A DNA stretch of 26,520 bases from an uncultured Eubacteriales bacterium (lineage in GTDB: Bacteria > Bacillota > Clostridia > Peptostreptococcales > Anaerovoracaceae), in contig CADBFL010000010.1 in assembly GCA_902793875.1 (NCBI GenBank), positions 1 through 26,520 on the forward strand, given 5' to 3'. Positions 1 to 8,043 of the stretch are shown piece after piece (within the stretch, counting starts at the first letter, position 1; each line of letters begins with the position of its first letter). The position numbers and the translations under genes are program-made. The notes under the pieces were generated by a model. The model saw only the letters and a program-made list of their open reading frames with translations, made no database searches and was not told where the DNA came from.

Positions 1-1
1 G

Positions 2-433
2 CGCTTTGATGCCGGACTTGTGGAAAGAGCGGTCGCGGCACGGCCGGGGATCGAAGGCTGCGGGATAGCGCCGAGGTTCAGCAGGACCATACGCGATACT
101 GTTCCGTCCATGTATGTGCAGACATCCGAAAGAGGCAGACGCGCCCGCGACATGGTCAGAGATGCTCTCACAGAAGCATATATCCGGAATGATCTCTTCA
201 AAGATACGTATCTGCCGTTCGAGGTAACGATCACTGATGAGATACCTTATAATGACGGCGGCAAGGTAGATTTCTACAGGATCACAACGGAAGGCGTCAG
301 CGGACGCAAGTATGGCATCGTTCCGGTGACAGAGGACGGCGTGCTGAAGGATATAAGACTTGAGGAATATCAGAGGCGGGAATCCGACAGAAAAGCGCTG
401 CCTGATGAGCTCAAAAAGCATGACGACAGATAA
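2..433 (+). CDS. ANL-superfamily adenylate-forming enzyme, C-terminal part (5' end outside window)
   Basis: Only the last 143 codons are present; the frame is open from the first bases, so the gene starts upstream of the window. The first residues read RFDAGLVERA, which matches the C-terminal domain of the two other ANL proteins here (same motif in the proteins at 3845 and 10790). The A10-type lysine motif of acyl-CoA synthetases appears as YNDGGKVDF, with the lysine codon at 263-265; in this family that lysine contacts the carboxylate and adenylate in the first half-reaction. The protein ends in LPDEL plus a short charged tail, as the paralogues do. The next gene begins 11 bases after the stop, so they are probably co-transcribed. 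The substrate is unknown. Activity as an acyl- or aryl-CoA ligase is inferred from the family only. Confidence 0.85.
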   Translation, partial: RFDAGLVERAVAARPGIEGCGIAPRFSRTIRDTVPSMYVQTSERGRRARDMVRDALTEAYIRNDLFKDTYLPFEVTITDEIPYNDGGKVDFYRITTEGVSGRKYGIVPVTEDGVLKDIRLEEYQRRESDRKALPDELKKHDDR

Positions 434-444
434 GGGGGTCAGAA

Positions 445-738
445 ATGTATAAAGGATTTTTCGAAGATGTTGAATACGTCATGGGTCTTTTCTTCAAACC
501 TTTTGAAGCCTTCTGCGATGAAGCGGATGATGAGGACGAAGATGAAGAAAAGAGCTGCGGCATGGGCTGCGACTTTGCCCCTTGCAGAGAGGAAAAGGAA
601 GACGAAGACCGGGACGAGCCTGAAAAAGAGGAGGAAGGACCCGGTAAGGCCAGAGGCATCATGAGCGAGGGGCCTGTGCAGGATATCATGAAGTGGATGT
701 TCGATGCTTCGGACATAGATTATGACTATGAGGACTGA
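445..738 (+). CDS. Small, very acidic Cys-containing protein, unknown function
   Basis: This 97-residue protein starts at ATG after a GGGGG-type ribosome binding site and overlaps the next gene by 17 bases. It has an amphipathic aromatic N-terminus (residues 1-25, four Phe in the first 21), then an Asp/Glu-rich stretch, then a Cys cluster SCGMGCDFAPC, then a second Glu/Lys-rich stretch and an acidic C-terminus. I do not recognise a family. The CDFAPC segment resembles CDEAPC in the small protein at 10374, which also sits in front of ANL/transporter genes, so the two may be remote relatives. There is no Asp-Ser-Leu carrier motif, so it is not an evident acyl carrier protein. The cysteines could bind metal or lipid, but that is a guess. 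Spacing and codon use support a real gene. Confidence 0.7.
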   Translation: MYKGFFEDVEYVMGLFFKPFEAFCDEADDEDEDEEKSCGMGCDFAPCREEKEDEDRDEPEKEEEGPGKARGIMSEGPVQDIMKWMFDASDIDYDYED

Positions 739-2071
739 CAGACCGGGCTGGGGCGAAAGGATCTGCTTCGGCGCAGGTGGCGTCGGCATACGCCTCGTTC
801 CTTCGGTTATCACCGGGTTCATGCTCGTATACCTGACGAACGTCGCCCTGCTCGATGTGGCTGTCTGTTCGGCGATCATCGGCGTCTCAAGGGTCTTCGA
901 CGGGATATCGGATATCGTCATAGGCAATATCATCGACAGCACCGGATCAAAGCTCGGAAAAGCCAGGTCGTGGCTGCTGCGCATGTGCCTGCCGCTTTTC
1001 GTGTTTGCGATGCTGCTCTTTTGGGTGCCGCCTCATATGCCGCAGATGCTCAAATATGTGTACGTATTCGTGATATACAATATCCTGAATACAGGCATAA
1101 TCACATTCTCCCAGATATCATATTACTCTATGGTATCCCTGATCTCAGATGACAGAGATGAACACGATATGCTCGGAAGCATAGTCAATCTGACGAGGTT
1201 CATCAGCGTCCTGATGGGGTCCGTCGTGTTCGTAAGACTGCTCGATGCATTCACGGATGAGCCCGGCAATCAGAACACGCAGACCGCATATACGCGCTCC
1301 ATGATCGTTGTGTGCGCCGCGGCGGTCGTGTTCATGCTCATCGCGGTCGCAGGCACAAGGGAGAGGGTGCAGATATCTCAGGAGCGTGAAAGAAAGTCTC
1401 CGCTCAAAGAACTCTTTGCAGCTCTGAGGATGCTCGCCGGGAGCAGGTACTGGGCCGTTCTGATCATCATTGGTATTATGATCAATATCGTGCTGCAGTT
1501 TATGGCCACGGCTGTGCCGTACTATTCACTGTACATACTGCATGACATGAGATATATGGGTCAGATACTGCTCACGACCATGCTGCCGCAGATCCTGGCG
1601 GCGCTGACCATACCGGCGCTGACAGGAAGATTCGGCAAAAGCAGAGTATTCATCGCGGCGCTTCTGATCTCGATCGCCGCTCTGACCGGCATGGGGATGA
1701 CAGCTCCGGCGATAAAGCCGCTCCTGGCGTTCAACATACTGTACGGATTCGGCAACGGCCTGGTCAAAGGCGTAAGCTTCACCCTCATAGCAGACCTGGT
1801 GACATATACCGAAAAGACGACAGGAGAGTTCAGACCGGGGACGGGCAATGCCGGCATATCGGCGACGGATAAGCTGGGAAACGGACTCGGGACCGTGCTG
1901 TTCGGGCTTGCGCTTTCGGCAGCCGGCTTCGATGCCGCGCTCAGGGTGCAGTCTGCGGCAGTGAACTCGGTCATATCCGCCATGTTCATATGGGTGCCTG
2001 CGCTCGTCTTTGCGGCAGTGCTGGTGATATACATGCTCTTCTTTGACATCGAAAGGATAATGAACGAATGA
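722..2071 (+). CDS. GPH-family (MelB-like, MFS_2) cation symporter
   Basis: The 449-residue polytopic protein matches the glycoside-pentoside-hexuronide:cation symporter family in length and layout. The family signature after the second helix is visible: RVFDGISD (D60, D64), then NIID, then GKARSWLL. In MelB the equivalent aspartates coordinate the coupling Na+ or H+. About twelve hydrophobic segments can be traced, with a central charged loop near residues 215-235. The start at 722 overlaps the upstream gene by 17 bases; an in-frame ATG at 728 is an alternative, and neither has a strong ribosome binding site. The stop overlaps the next start (ATGA). The protein is a close paralogue of the one at 6660, sharing NVALLDV, the aspartate motif and PGNQNTQ. 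Known members carry sugars and glycosides, but next to ANL enzymes the cargo may be an organic acid or conjugate. Confidence 0.88.
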   Translation: MTMRTDRPGWGERICFGAGGVGIRLVPSVITGFMLVYLTNVALLDVAVCSAIIGVSRVFDGISDIVIGNIIDSTGSKLGKARSWLLRMCLPLFVFAMLLFWVPPHMPQMLKYVYVFVIYNILNTGIITFSQISYYSMVSLISDDRDEHDMLGSIVNLTRFISVLMGSVVFVRLLDAFTDEPGNQNTQTAYTRSMIVVCAAAVVFMLIAVAGTRERVQISQERERKSPLKELFAALRMLAGSRYWAVLIIIGIMINIVLQFMATAVPYYSLYILHDMRYMGQILLTTMLPQILAALTIPALTGRFGKSRVFIAALLISIAALTGMGMTAPAIKPLLAFNILYGFGNGLVKGVSFTLIADLVTYTEKTTGEFRPGTGNAGISATDKLGNGLGTVLFGLALSAAGFDAALRVQSAAVNSVISAMFIWVPALVFAAVLVIYMLFFDIERIMNE

Positions 2072-3831
2072 AAACGGATACTCATCTTATGAATAAGATG
2101 TTCAGGGGGATACTGATCACAAACGCTATCAGCATAGTAGCCGGCATCGCCTGCGTCATGATAGACGGGATAGTCACCGGACAGTTCCTCGGAGCTGACG
2201 CTGTGACTGCATCGGGACTTCTGCATCCGGTCGTCATGCTGATAAACCTCATCGGAGGACTTCTGGGCGGAGTGGGAGTCATGTGCACCCGCTACATGGG
2301 CAAAGCTCAGAAGGACAGGGTAGATCAGGTGTACAGCATCGTTATGATAGCGGCATTCATATATGCCGTTGTATCAGCTGCGATGGTGTATGTGCTGGCC
2401 CCGTGGCTGGGACAGGCCCTCGGTGCAAAGACCGGCAGCCCCGAGATAATCGACATGATCAAAGTGTATCTGCGCGGACTCTGTCCGGGGCTGGTGTTCA
2501 TGCGCTTTACCGTGCTGCTGTCGGGCCTCATGATGCTCGACAACGACAAGAAGCGCAGCATGATGGCGATGGGAGCGACGCTGGTCGCGGATGCAGCGTT
2601 CGACCTTCTGAACGTGACCGTATTCCACGGAGGCATGTTCGGGATGGCGATAGCGACGTCTCTCAGCAATGTAGTCGGATTTGCTGTCATCATGACACAT
2701 TTCTTAAGAAAGGACCGCGTGATCCATTTCACCACGAAGGGACTGAAAGTCAGAGACCTCGGCGATGTTGCGCTGCGCGGCATACCGCACGCTATCAACA
2801 TGGGATGCCAGGCGGCAAGGGTGCTCTGCTTCAATGCGCTGCTTCTTTCCATAGCGGATAAGACTGCCGTGGCGGGCCTTTCAATAACCACTAACGCGTT
2901 CTCGATAATATTCGCTCTGGTGCTGGGAATGTTCGTTTCCACTTCCATACTGAGCAGCCTGATGTACAGCGAGGAGGACCGGAGGGGACTCGAACACACC
3001 ATAACTCTTGCTGTGAAGATCACAGTAGCTTTATTCGTCGTGCTCGGCGCGGTCATAGCCGTATTCCCGAGACCGCTCGCGCTTCTTTTCGTCAACAGGT
3101 CGGCCATAGGAGCCGTCGATCAGGGCGCAGCCTTCATAAGGGCCTGGGGGATACAGTTCATGTTCATGGCGGTCACCTTCCCGATAAGCGGCACATATCA
3201 GGGAACGGGACGTCTCAGAGACAGCTATTTCATCGACATCATGCGCGAAGGCGTGCTGCCGATAGCATGTGTCATGAGTCTCGGCAAAGCATTCGGGATA
3301 CACGGAGTGGAGGCGGGCTTTGCTCTGGCGGGGATACTCTCGCTGGCGACCGCTGTGCTCGTCTCGTTTGTGCACAACAGGAAACTTCCTTTAAGACCTA
3401 AGGATTTCCTTATTCTCGGCGATGACTTCGGAGCGAAGCCCGAAGAACTGTACGAGGCGACCATGCACGAACTGGACGGCGTAATAAAAGTCTCGGAAGA
3501 TGTGAGGAATTTCTGCATCGAAAGAGGAGCTGAGAAGCATAAGGCCAACATGCTGGCCCTGTTTATCGAAGAGATGGCGGGAAACACCGTGGAGCACGGA
3601 TATGACAAGGGCAGGAAAGCCAGCGTGGATCTCAGGTTCGTGTACCATGACGGCACAGGCGTCATAAGGCTCAGAGACGACGGCAGACCGTTCGACCCGG
3701 TACGCTGGCTCGATAAGAACTCGGGGGACGACCCGGCGTCAGGACTCGGCATACGCGTAGTGACCGGTCTTGCGAAAAACGTGGATTACATGGCTTCGAT
3801 GGAAATGAACAATCTGCTGATAGAACTGTAA
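2068..3831 (+). CDS. MATE-family transporter fused to C-terminal GHKL/HATPase (anti-sigma-like) domain
   Basis: Residues 1 to about 445 form a MATE-type transporter of about twelve helices, beginning with the two-fold MATE layout (VDGIVTGQFLG-like opening: IDGIVTGQFLG). After a short linker, residues 452-587 form a soluble domain with the Bergerat-fold boxes of RsbW-like kinases: N box EEMAGNTVEHGY near 501-512, G1 box RDDGRPF near 536, and G2 box GLGIRVV near 559. The usual MATE protein stops at about 450 residues, so this is a fusion. There is no in-frame stop or new start between the domains. The gene overlaps the symporter by 4 bases and lies 13 bases before the esterase-ANL gene. The ATPase half could bind ATP, phosphorylate an unseen STAS partner or gate transport; none of these can be decided here. 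No STAS protein is present in the window. Confidence 0.88.
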   Translation: MKTDTHLMNKMFRGILITNAISIVAGIACVMIDGIVTGQFLGADAVTASGLLHPVVMLINLIGGLLGGVGVMCTRYMGKAQKDRVDQVYSIVMIAAFIYAVVSAAMVYVLAPWLGQALGAKTGSPEIIDMIKVYLRGLCPGLVFMRFTVLLSGLMMLDNDKKRSMMAMGATLVADAAFDLLNVTVFHGGMFGMAIATSLSNVVGFAVIMTHFLRKDRVIHFTTKGLKVRDLGDVALRGIPHAINMGCQAARVLCFNALLLSIADKTAVAGLSITTNAFSIIFALVLGMFVSTSILSSLMYSEEDRRGLEHTITLAVKITVALFVVLGAVIAVFPRPLALLFVNRSAIGAVDQGAAFIRAWGIQFMFMAVTFPISGTYQGTGRLRDSYFIDIMREGVLPIACVMSLGKAFGIHGVEAGFALAGILSLATAVLVSFVHNRKLPLRPKDFLILGDDFGAKPEELYEATMHELDGVIKVSEDVRNFCIERGAEKHKANMLALFIEEMAGNTVEHGYDKGRKASVDLRFVYHDGTGVIRLRDDGRPFDPVRWLDKNSGDDPASGLGIRVVTGLAKNVDYMASMEMNNLLIEL

Positions 3832-3844
3832 GGTAGGTAACGAT

Positions 3845-6682
3845 ATGGGTAAGGAAAGAGAGTATTGCGTGCTCGATGAGATCAAACGCGGCCTTTACAG
3901 GCGCATTATCGATTCGTTCGAAGATGAGATGATCGCATTGCAGGATGAGCATCCGGTTCCGGAAAAGGACAGTCCTCTTGCAAAATACGATACTGAGGAG
4001 GTCCTCGATGAGAAAAACGTGACGGCGGACGGGCAGACGTTTTACATGGAAACGTTCATGCCCGCATCTCCGGGCGGACGCAGGCTGCCGGTCATAGTCG
4101 ACATCCACGGCGGCGGTTTCGTAAGAGAGGACAGACGCTTCAGGAGACCATACCTTAAGGCGCTGGCAAGCCGGGGCTTTCTCGTGTTTTCATTCGACTA
4201 CATCCTTTCCGATGACACGTCGGTAACACGCGAACTGAAGGACATCTGCAGCATCACAGGGACCATAGCTGAACGGATGAAGGATTTCAGAACGGATCCG
4301 TCATCGGTCTTTCTGACCGGAGACAGCGCCGGAGCCTATCTGGCTCTGTATATCGCTGCCATGAGCAGATCGGAAAAGCTGCGCAAAGTCATCGGATGCG
4401 GCGTTCCCGCGCTTTCTTTCACGGCGCTCGGACTTCACAGCGGCATGTTTTACATAGACCGCTGCGATCTGTCGGGCTTTGCTCTCGGCAAATTTGAATG
4501 CGGCATGAGCGATGAGGAAAGGAAGTTTCAGAAGTACATCGATCCGGAATGCGATGAGGTGATAAAGAACCTGCCCCCGGTATTCCTCTCGACGAGCAAC
4601 GGGGACTTCTTCAACGATTACACCCTGTCGTATCATGAAGCTCTTAAGAAAGCCGGCAGAAGATCGAAGCTGGTATACCGGGGCAGCAGCGCTCTCGTAC
4701 ATTCCTTCCCTGCGATACTGCCGAACCTTCCTGAAAGCATAGATGTGATCGACATGATGACGGTCTGGTTCGGAGAGCAGGTCGAAGAGGCCAGGAAAGA
4801 AGAGAAGCGGCATAAGGAAGAGCAGAAGGCTCTGGACAGGATCAATAAACGCATCGAAAGCGGAGAGATAATCGAGCAGAAGACATGGCAGTTCATCAGG
4901 GAACTCAACTCATACAGTGAAGAGAGACTCGACTCCGTGGTCATAGTCGACGGCAGGACTGAGTATACATACAGAAAGATGTTCCGCAAATGGGAGCGTT
5001 ACGCGGAGGTGTTCTCGGCTCTGGGAATGACCGGAAAGAACGGGACGAGAGTACATCTGAGAAGCACGCCTGCAGCGGAGGTCATCTTTGCGCTCTTCGG
5101 CCTTAACATGACCGGGGCGTCTGTCTCACTGGCGCTTGAGTTCGGGGACAACAGCATCATCAGGCTGAAGGGGCTGAACGAAAACGAAAACATAACGGAC
5201 GTCATACTGAATGACGCTGATCTTGACGCAGGGTATCTGCGCAGGCTCGCCAGGGAAAAAGATGATCTTGGCATACGTAATGTGATCGTCATCCATGTTC
5301 CGGTAATGGGTGAATTCGCCTGGCCGTGGGAGGAGAGAGAAAGACTTCGCAGGTACAGGGAACTCAAAAAGATCGACGGCATTCTGTTCATGGACGAACT
5401 TCTTAAAGAATACGAAGCATACCCGATCGATTTGTCTGAAGACATGCGTGATGATGCGATGATCACCCATACTTCCGGCACGACTACAGGGGCCAACAAG
5501 CCTGTGCCTATGTCGGACAGGGGCCTCAACGAGACATCGGCAAGAATGCTTGCCGACAGCAGGTTCGGATCGCTCAGGGGAAGGGCATCGACCATCATCC
5601 CTATGGAGATGGGATCGGCATATGTCCTCTGCGACGAGCTGCTGCTTCCGCTTGCGTTCGGGGGCAGGGTCGCGATCATGCCTCCTAGGGGCAGGATGGC
5701 TATGGACATGGACGGACTAAGAGCGCTGACCTATTACCGTGTGAATGTGCTGTTCGGCGGACCGATGCTCGTGGAGATGATGATGAAGATGCCGTACAGG
5801 CCCGATCTTTCTGATGTGGAATTCGTGTTCCTGGGAGGTTCGTACGCGTCCGTCGATGCAAGAAAGAGATTCAACAGATATCTCAGAAGATGCGGTTCAA
5901 AGGCCGGAGTATGCATCGGATATGGGCTTTCCGAAGCGGGAGGAGCATGCCTGCTCTCGTCTTCAGACAGGACCGATGACGGTATCGGCAGGCCGTTCAA
6001 AGGAATAAAGATAAAACTATATGATGAGGAAAAGGAAGTGTTCCTGGATCCCGCGGACGGACCGGCGACAGGCGTCATGTACATGTGCTCACCGGCGGTG
6101 AGCTGCGGGCGCATAGATGACAAGGTCTTCTTCGAACTTGAAGAGATAGACGGAGAAAAGTATCTGAACACATATGATCTTGTCAGGACAGGAGAGGACG
6201 GTGAGTTCTACTACTGCGGCAGGATGAACAAGTTCTTTGTCAATAACAGCAATGTCCGCTTTGACGCAGGCCTTGTGGAGAGAGCTGTATCGGCGCAGCC
6301 TAAGATAGAAAGCTGCGGTCTTGTCCCGGGATACGACAAGAGACTCAGGGACACCGTGCCGGTGCTGTATGTCAAGCCGGTGATGCAGGCGGCTGATGCG
6401 CAGAAGGCCGTGACAGATGCTCTGAAGGGAGCATTCATAAGAGAAGGAGCGATAAAGGATACGAACCTTCCGATGGAGTGCATCATCACAGACGAGATAC
6501 CTTACAATGCCTCGGGCAAGGTGGATATCCATCAGATAGCGACCGGCAAAGTTGACGGATACAGATTCAGAGTCATTCCGGTCAGAGAAAACGGGAGCCT
6601 CAGGGATATAAAGCTCTCAGTTTACAGCAACACTTTCACCGATGAAAGAGGTCTGCCGGATGAACTCGAAAATGTCAGATAG
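3845..6682 (+). CDS. Alpha/beta-hydrolase (HSL-type esterase) fused to ANL adenylate-forming enzyme
   Basis: This 945-residue protein has two enzymes in one chain. Residues 1 to about 320 are an HSL/acetyl-esterase-type hydrolase: HGGG at residues 88-91 forms the oxyanion hole and GDSAG contains the nucleophile S161; an Asp and His in the stretch from 250 to 310 (for example the SNGDFF and LVHSFP segments) would complete the triad. A Lys/Glu-rich linker (about 318-345) leads to an ANL domain. This has the P-loop HTSGTTTG from H542, the A5 motif GYGLSEAGG near 692, TYDL near 776 where most relatives have TGD, and the C-terminal lysine K892 in SGKVD. The start follows AAGGTAGG. The fusion suggests that an ester is cleaved and the released acid is activated in sequence, or that an acyl group is handed over; both are inferences. 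The following symporter overlaps its 3' end. Confidence 0.9.
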   Translation: MGKEREYCVLDEIKRGLYRRIIDSFEDEMIALQDEHPVPEKDSPLAKYDTEEVLDEKNVTADGQTFYMETFMPASPGGRRLPVIVDIHGGGFVREDRRFRRPYLKALASRGFLVFSFDYILSDDTSVTRELKDICSITGTIAERMKDFRTDPSSVFLTGDSAGAYLALYIAAMSRSEKLRKVIGCGVPALSFTALGLHSGMFYIDRCDLSGFALGKFECGMSDEERKFQKYIDPECDEVIKNLPPVFLSTSNGDFFNDYTLSYHEALKKAGRRSKLVYRGSSALVHSFPAILPNLPESIDVIDMMTVWFGEQVEEARKEEKRHKEEQKALDRINKRIESGEIIEQKTWQFIRELNSYSEERLDSVVIVDGRTEYTYRKMFRKWERYAEVFSALGMTGKNGTRVHLRSTPAAEVIFALFGLNMTGASVSLALEFGDNSIIRLKGLNENENITDVILNDADLDAGYLRRLAREKDDLGIRNVIVIHVPVMGEFAWPWEERERLRRYRELKKIDGILFMDELLKEYEAYPIDLSEDMRDDAMITHTSGTTTGANKPVPMSDRGLNETSARMLADSRFGSLRGRASTIIPMEMGSAYVLCDELLLPLAFGGRVAIMPPRGRMAMDMDGLRALTYYRVNVLFGGPMLVEMMMKMPYRPDLSDVEFVFLGGSYASVDARKRFNRYLRRCGSKAGVCIGYGLSEAGGACLLSSSDRTDDGIGRPFKGIKIKLYDEEKEVFLDPADGPATGVMYMCSPAVSCGRIDDKVFFELEEIDGEKYLNTYDLVRTGEDGEFYYCGRMNKFFVNNSNVRFDAGLVERAVSAQPKIESCGLVPGYDKRLRDTVPVLYVKPVMQAADAQKAVTDALKGAFIREGAIKDTNLPMECIITDEIPYNASGKVDIHQIATGKVDGYRFRVIPVRENGSLRDIKLSVYSNTFTDERGLPDELENVR

Positions 6683-8036
6683 GAAGCTCTGGGTCGAGAG
6701 GACAGGCTATGGGCTGGGGAACATCGGAGTGGCGCTTATCGGAGCGCTGATAACGACGTATCTGACGATGTACATGACGAATGTCGCCCTCCTTGATGTG
6801 GCGGCGGTATCGCTCATCATGGCTGTTTCGAGAGTGTTCGACGGCATTTCAGACCTCGTTATCGGGAATATCATAGACAATACGAGGTCAAGGTTCGGCA
6901 AGGCCAGAGCGTGGCTCCTGAGGATGAGCCTGCCTTATGCGGTCTCGATGTTCCTGCTTTTCTATGTTCCGCCTCAGTGGCCCGGCGCGGTCAGATATGT
7001 CTATGTCTTCATAACATACAATCTGGTCAACACGGTGATACGAACATTCATCCAGATATCGAATTACTCCATGGTGCCTCTCATGACGGAGGATCCGATG
7101 GAGCAGGGGCTGCTCGGCAACATCCAGTCGGTAATGATGAATCTGGGTCTGATGTGCGGAAACGTCATTTTCGTCAGACTTCTCGAAAGGTTTACGGACG
7201 TTCCGGGCAACCAGAATACACAGCGGGCGTATTCCGGTGCTGTGATCGTGACTGGCCTGGTGTTCATCGTTCTGACCGTGATCATGGTCGCATGCACTAG
7301 GGAGAACGTAAGCTCCGGGTCATCAAAAGATAAGAAAGAACAGGCAGGGATAAAAGAAAAGCTCGCAGGGCTCAGACAGGTGCTGCTCGACAGAGACTGG
7401 CTGATAATGGTCCTCTGCAGTTTCCTGTGCTATATCATACTGCAGACAAGGATGACGGGCGCGACATATTACGCGCTTTACATCTTGGGAGACATGGGCA
7501 AGGTGGCCTGGCTGACCTCCTTCAACATGGGAGCCTCGTTTGCAGCGCAGTTCATAACGCCGTTTCTGATGAAAAGATTCGGCATGAGACATGTATATAC
7601 AGCCGGAATAATCATAGCTGCTGCCGGAATTCCCGGCTTCGGCCTGACATCTTCCGTGCCGGCGCTGAGTGTCTTCCTTATCGTGGGAGGCATCGGCAAC
7701 GGGCTTTACCGCGCGATGATACCGGGGATATTTGCGGTCCTCATAACGGATATCGGAGAAAAGTCGGGGAAGATGCAGGCGGGTATCGGCTCTGCAGGCA
7801 TCTCCGGATCCCTCAAACTCGGACAGGGAATAGGAAGCGTGATCTTCGGATTCTCGCTTTCGCTTGCAGGCTTCAACGCGGCGCTTGACGCTCAGGGTAC
7901 AGCACAACCGGCTGCTGTGAACACGGCGATATCGGCAATGTATCTCTGGCTTCCGCTGGTGCTGTACATAATCATCTTCGTACTGTTCGTATTCTTCTTT
8001 GACAGGAACGGAAGGCTGAGAAAGGCAGGAGAGTAA
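6660..8036 (+). CDS. GPH-family (MelB-like, MFS_2) cation symporter, second copy
   Basis: A 458-residue polytopic protein, paralogous to the symporter at 722. It carries the same RVFDGISD motif (D61, D65), followed by NIIDNT and GKARAWLL, and the loop PGNQNTQ near residue 185. About twelve hydrophobic helices and a charged central loop are visible. I chose ATG 6660 because AGAGG at 6647-6651 lies 8 bases upstream. This start makes the gene overlap the esterase-ANL stop by 23 bases; an upstream start at 6642 and ATG 6672 are possible alternatives. The stop is 7 bases before the broken ANL gene, so all three are probably translated from one transcript. Function as a cation-coupled importer is from the family; the substrate is not evident. 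Confidence 0.87.
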   Translation: MNSKMSDRKLWVERTGYGLGNIGVALIGALITTYLTMYMTNVALLDVAAVSLIMAVSRVFDGISDLVIGNIIDNTRSRFGKARAWLLRMSLPYAVSMFLLFYVPPQWPGAVRYVYVFITYNLVNTVIRTFIQISNYSMVPLMTEDPMEQGLLGNIQSVMMNLGLMCGNVIFVRLLERFTDVPGNQNTQRAYSGAVIVTGLVFIVLTVIMVACTRENVSSGSSKDKKEQAGIKEKLAGLRQVLLDRDWLIMVLCSFLCYIILQTRMTGATYYALYILGDMGKVAWLTSFNMGASFAAQFITPFLMKRFGMRHVYTAGIIIAAAGIPGFGLTSSVPALSVFLIVGGIGNGLYRAMIPGIFAVLITDIGEKSGKMQAGIGSAGISGSLKLGQGIGSVIFGFSLSLAGFNAALDAQGTAQPAAVNTAISAMYLWLPLVLYIIIFVLFVFFFDRNGRLRKAGE

Positions 8037-8043
8037 CGGGATA

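Noticed and set aside
445..738. Small acidic protein as an acyl carrier protein for the ANL enzymes
   Set aside because: It has no Asp-Ser-Leu phosphopantetheine site and no four-helix pattern.
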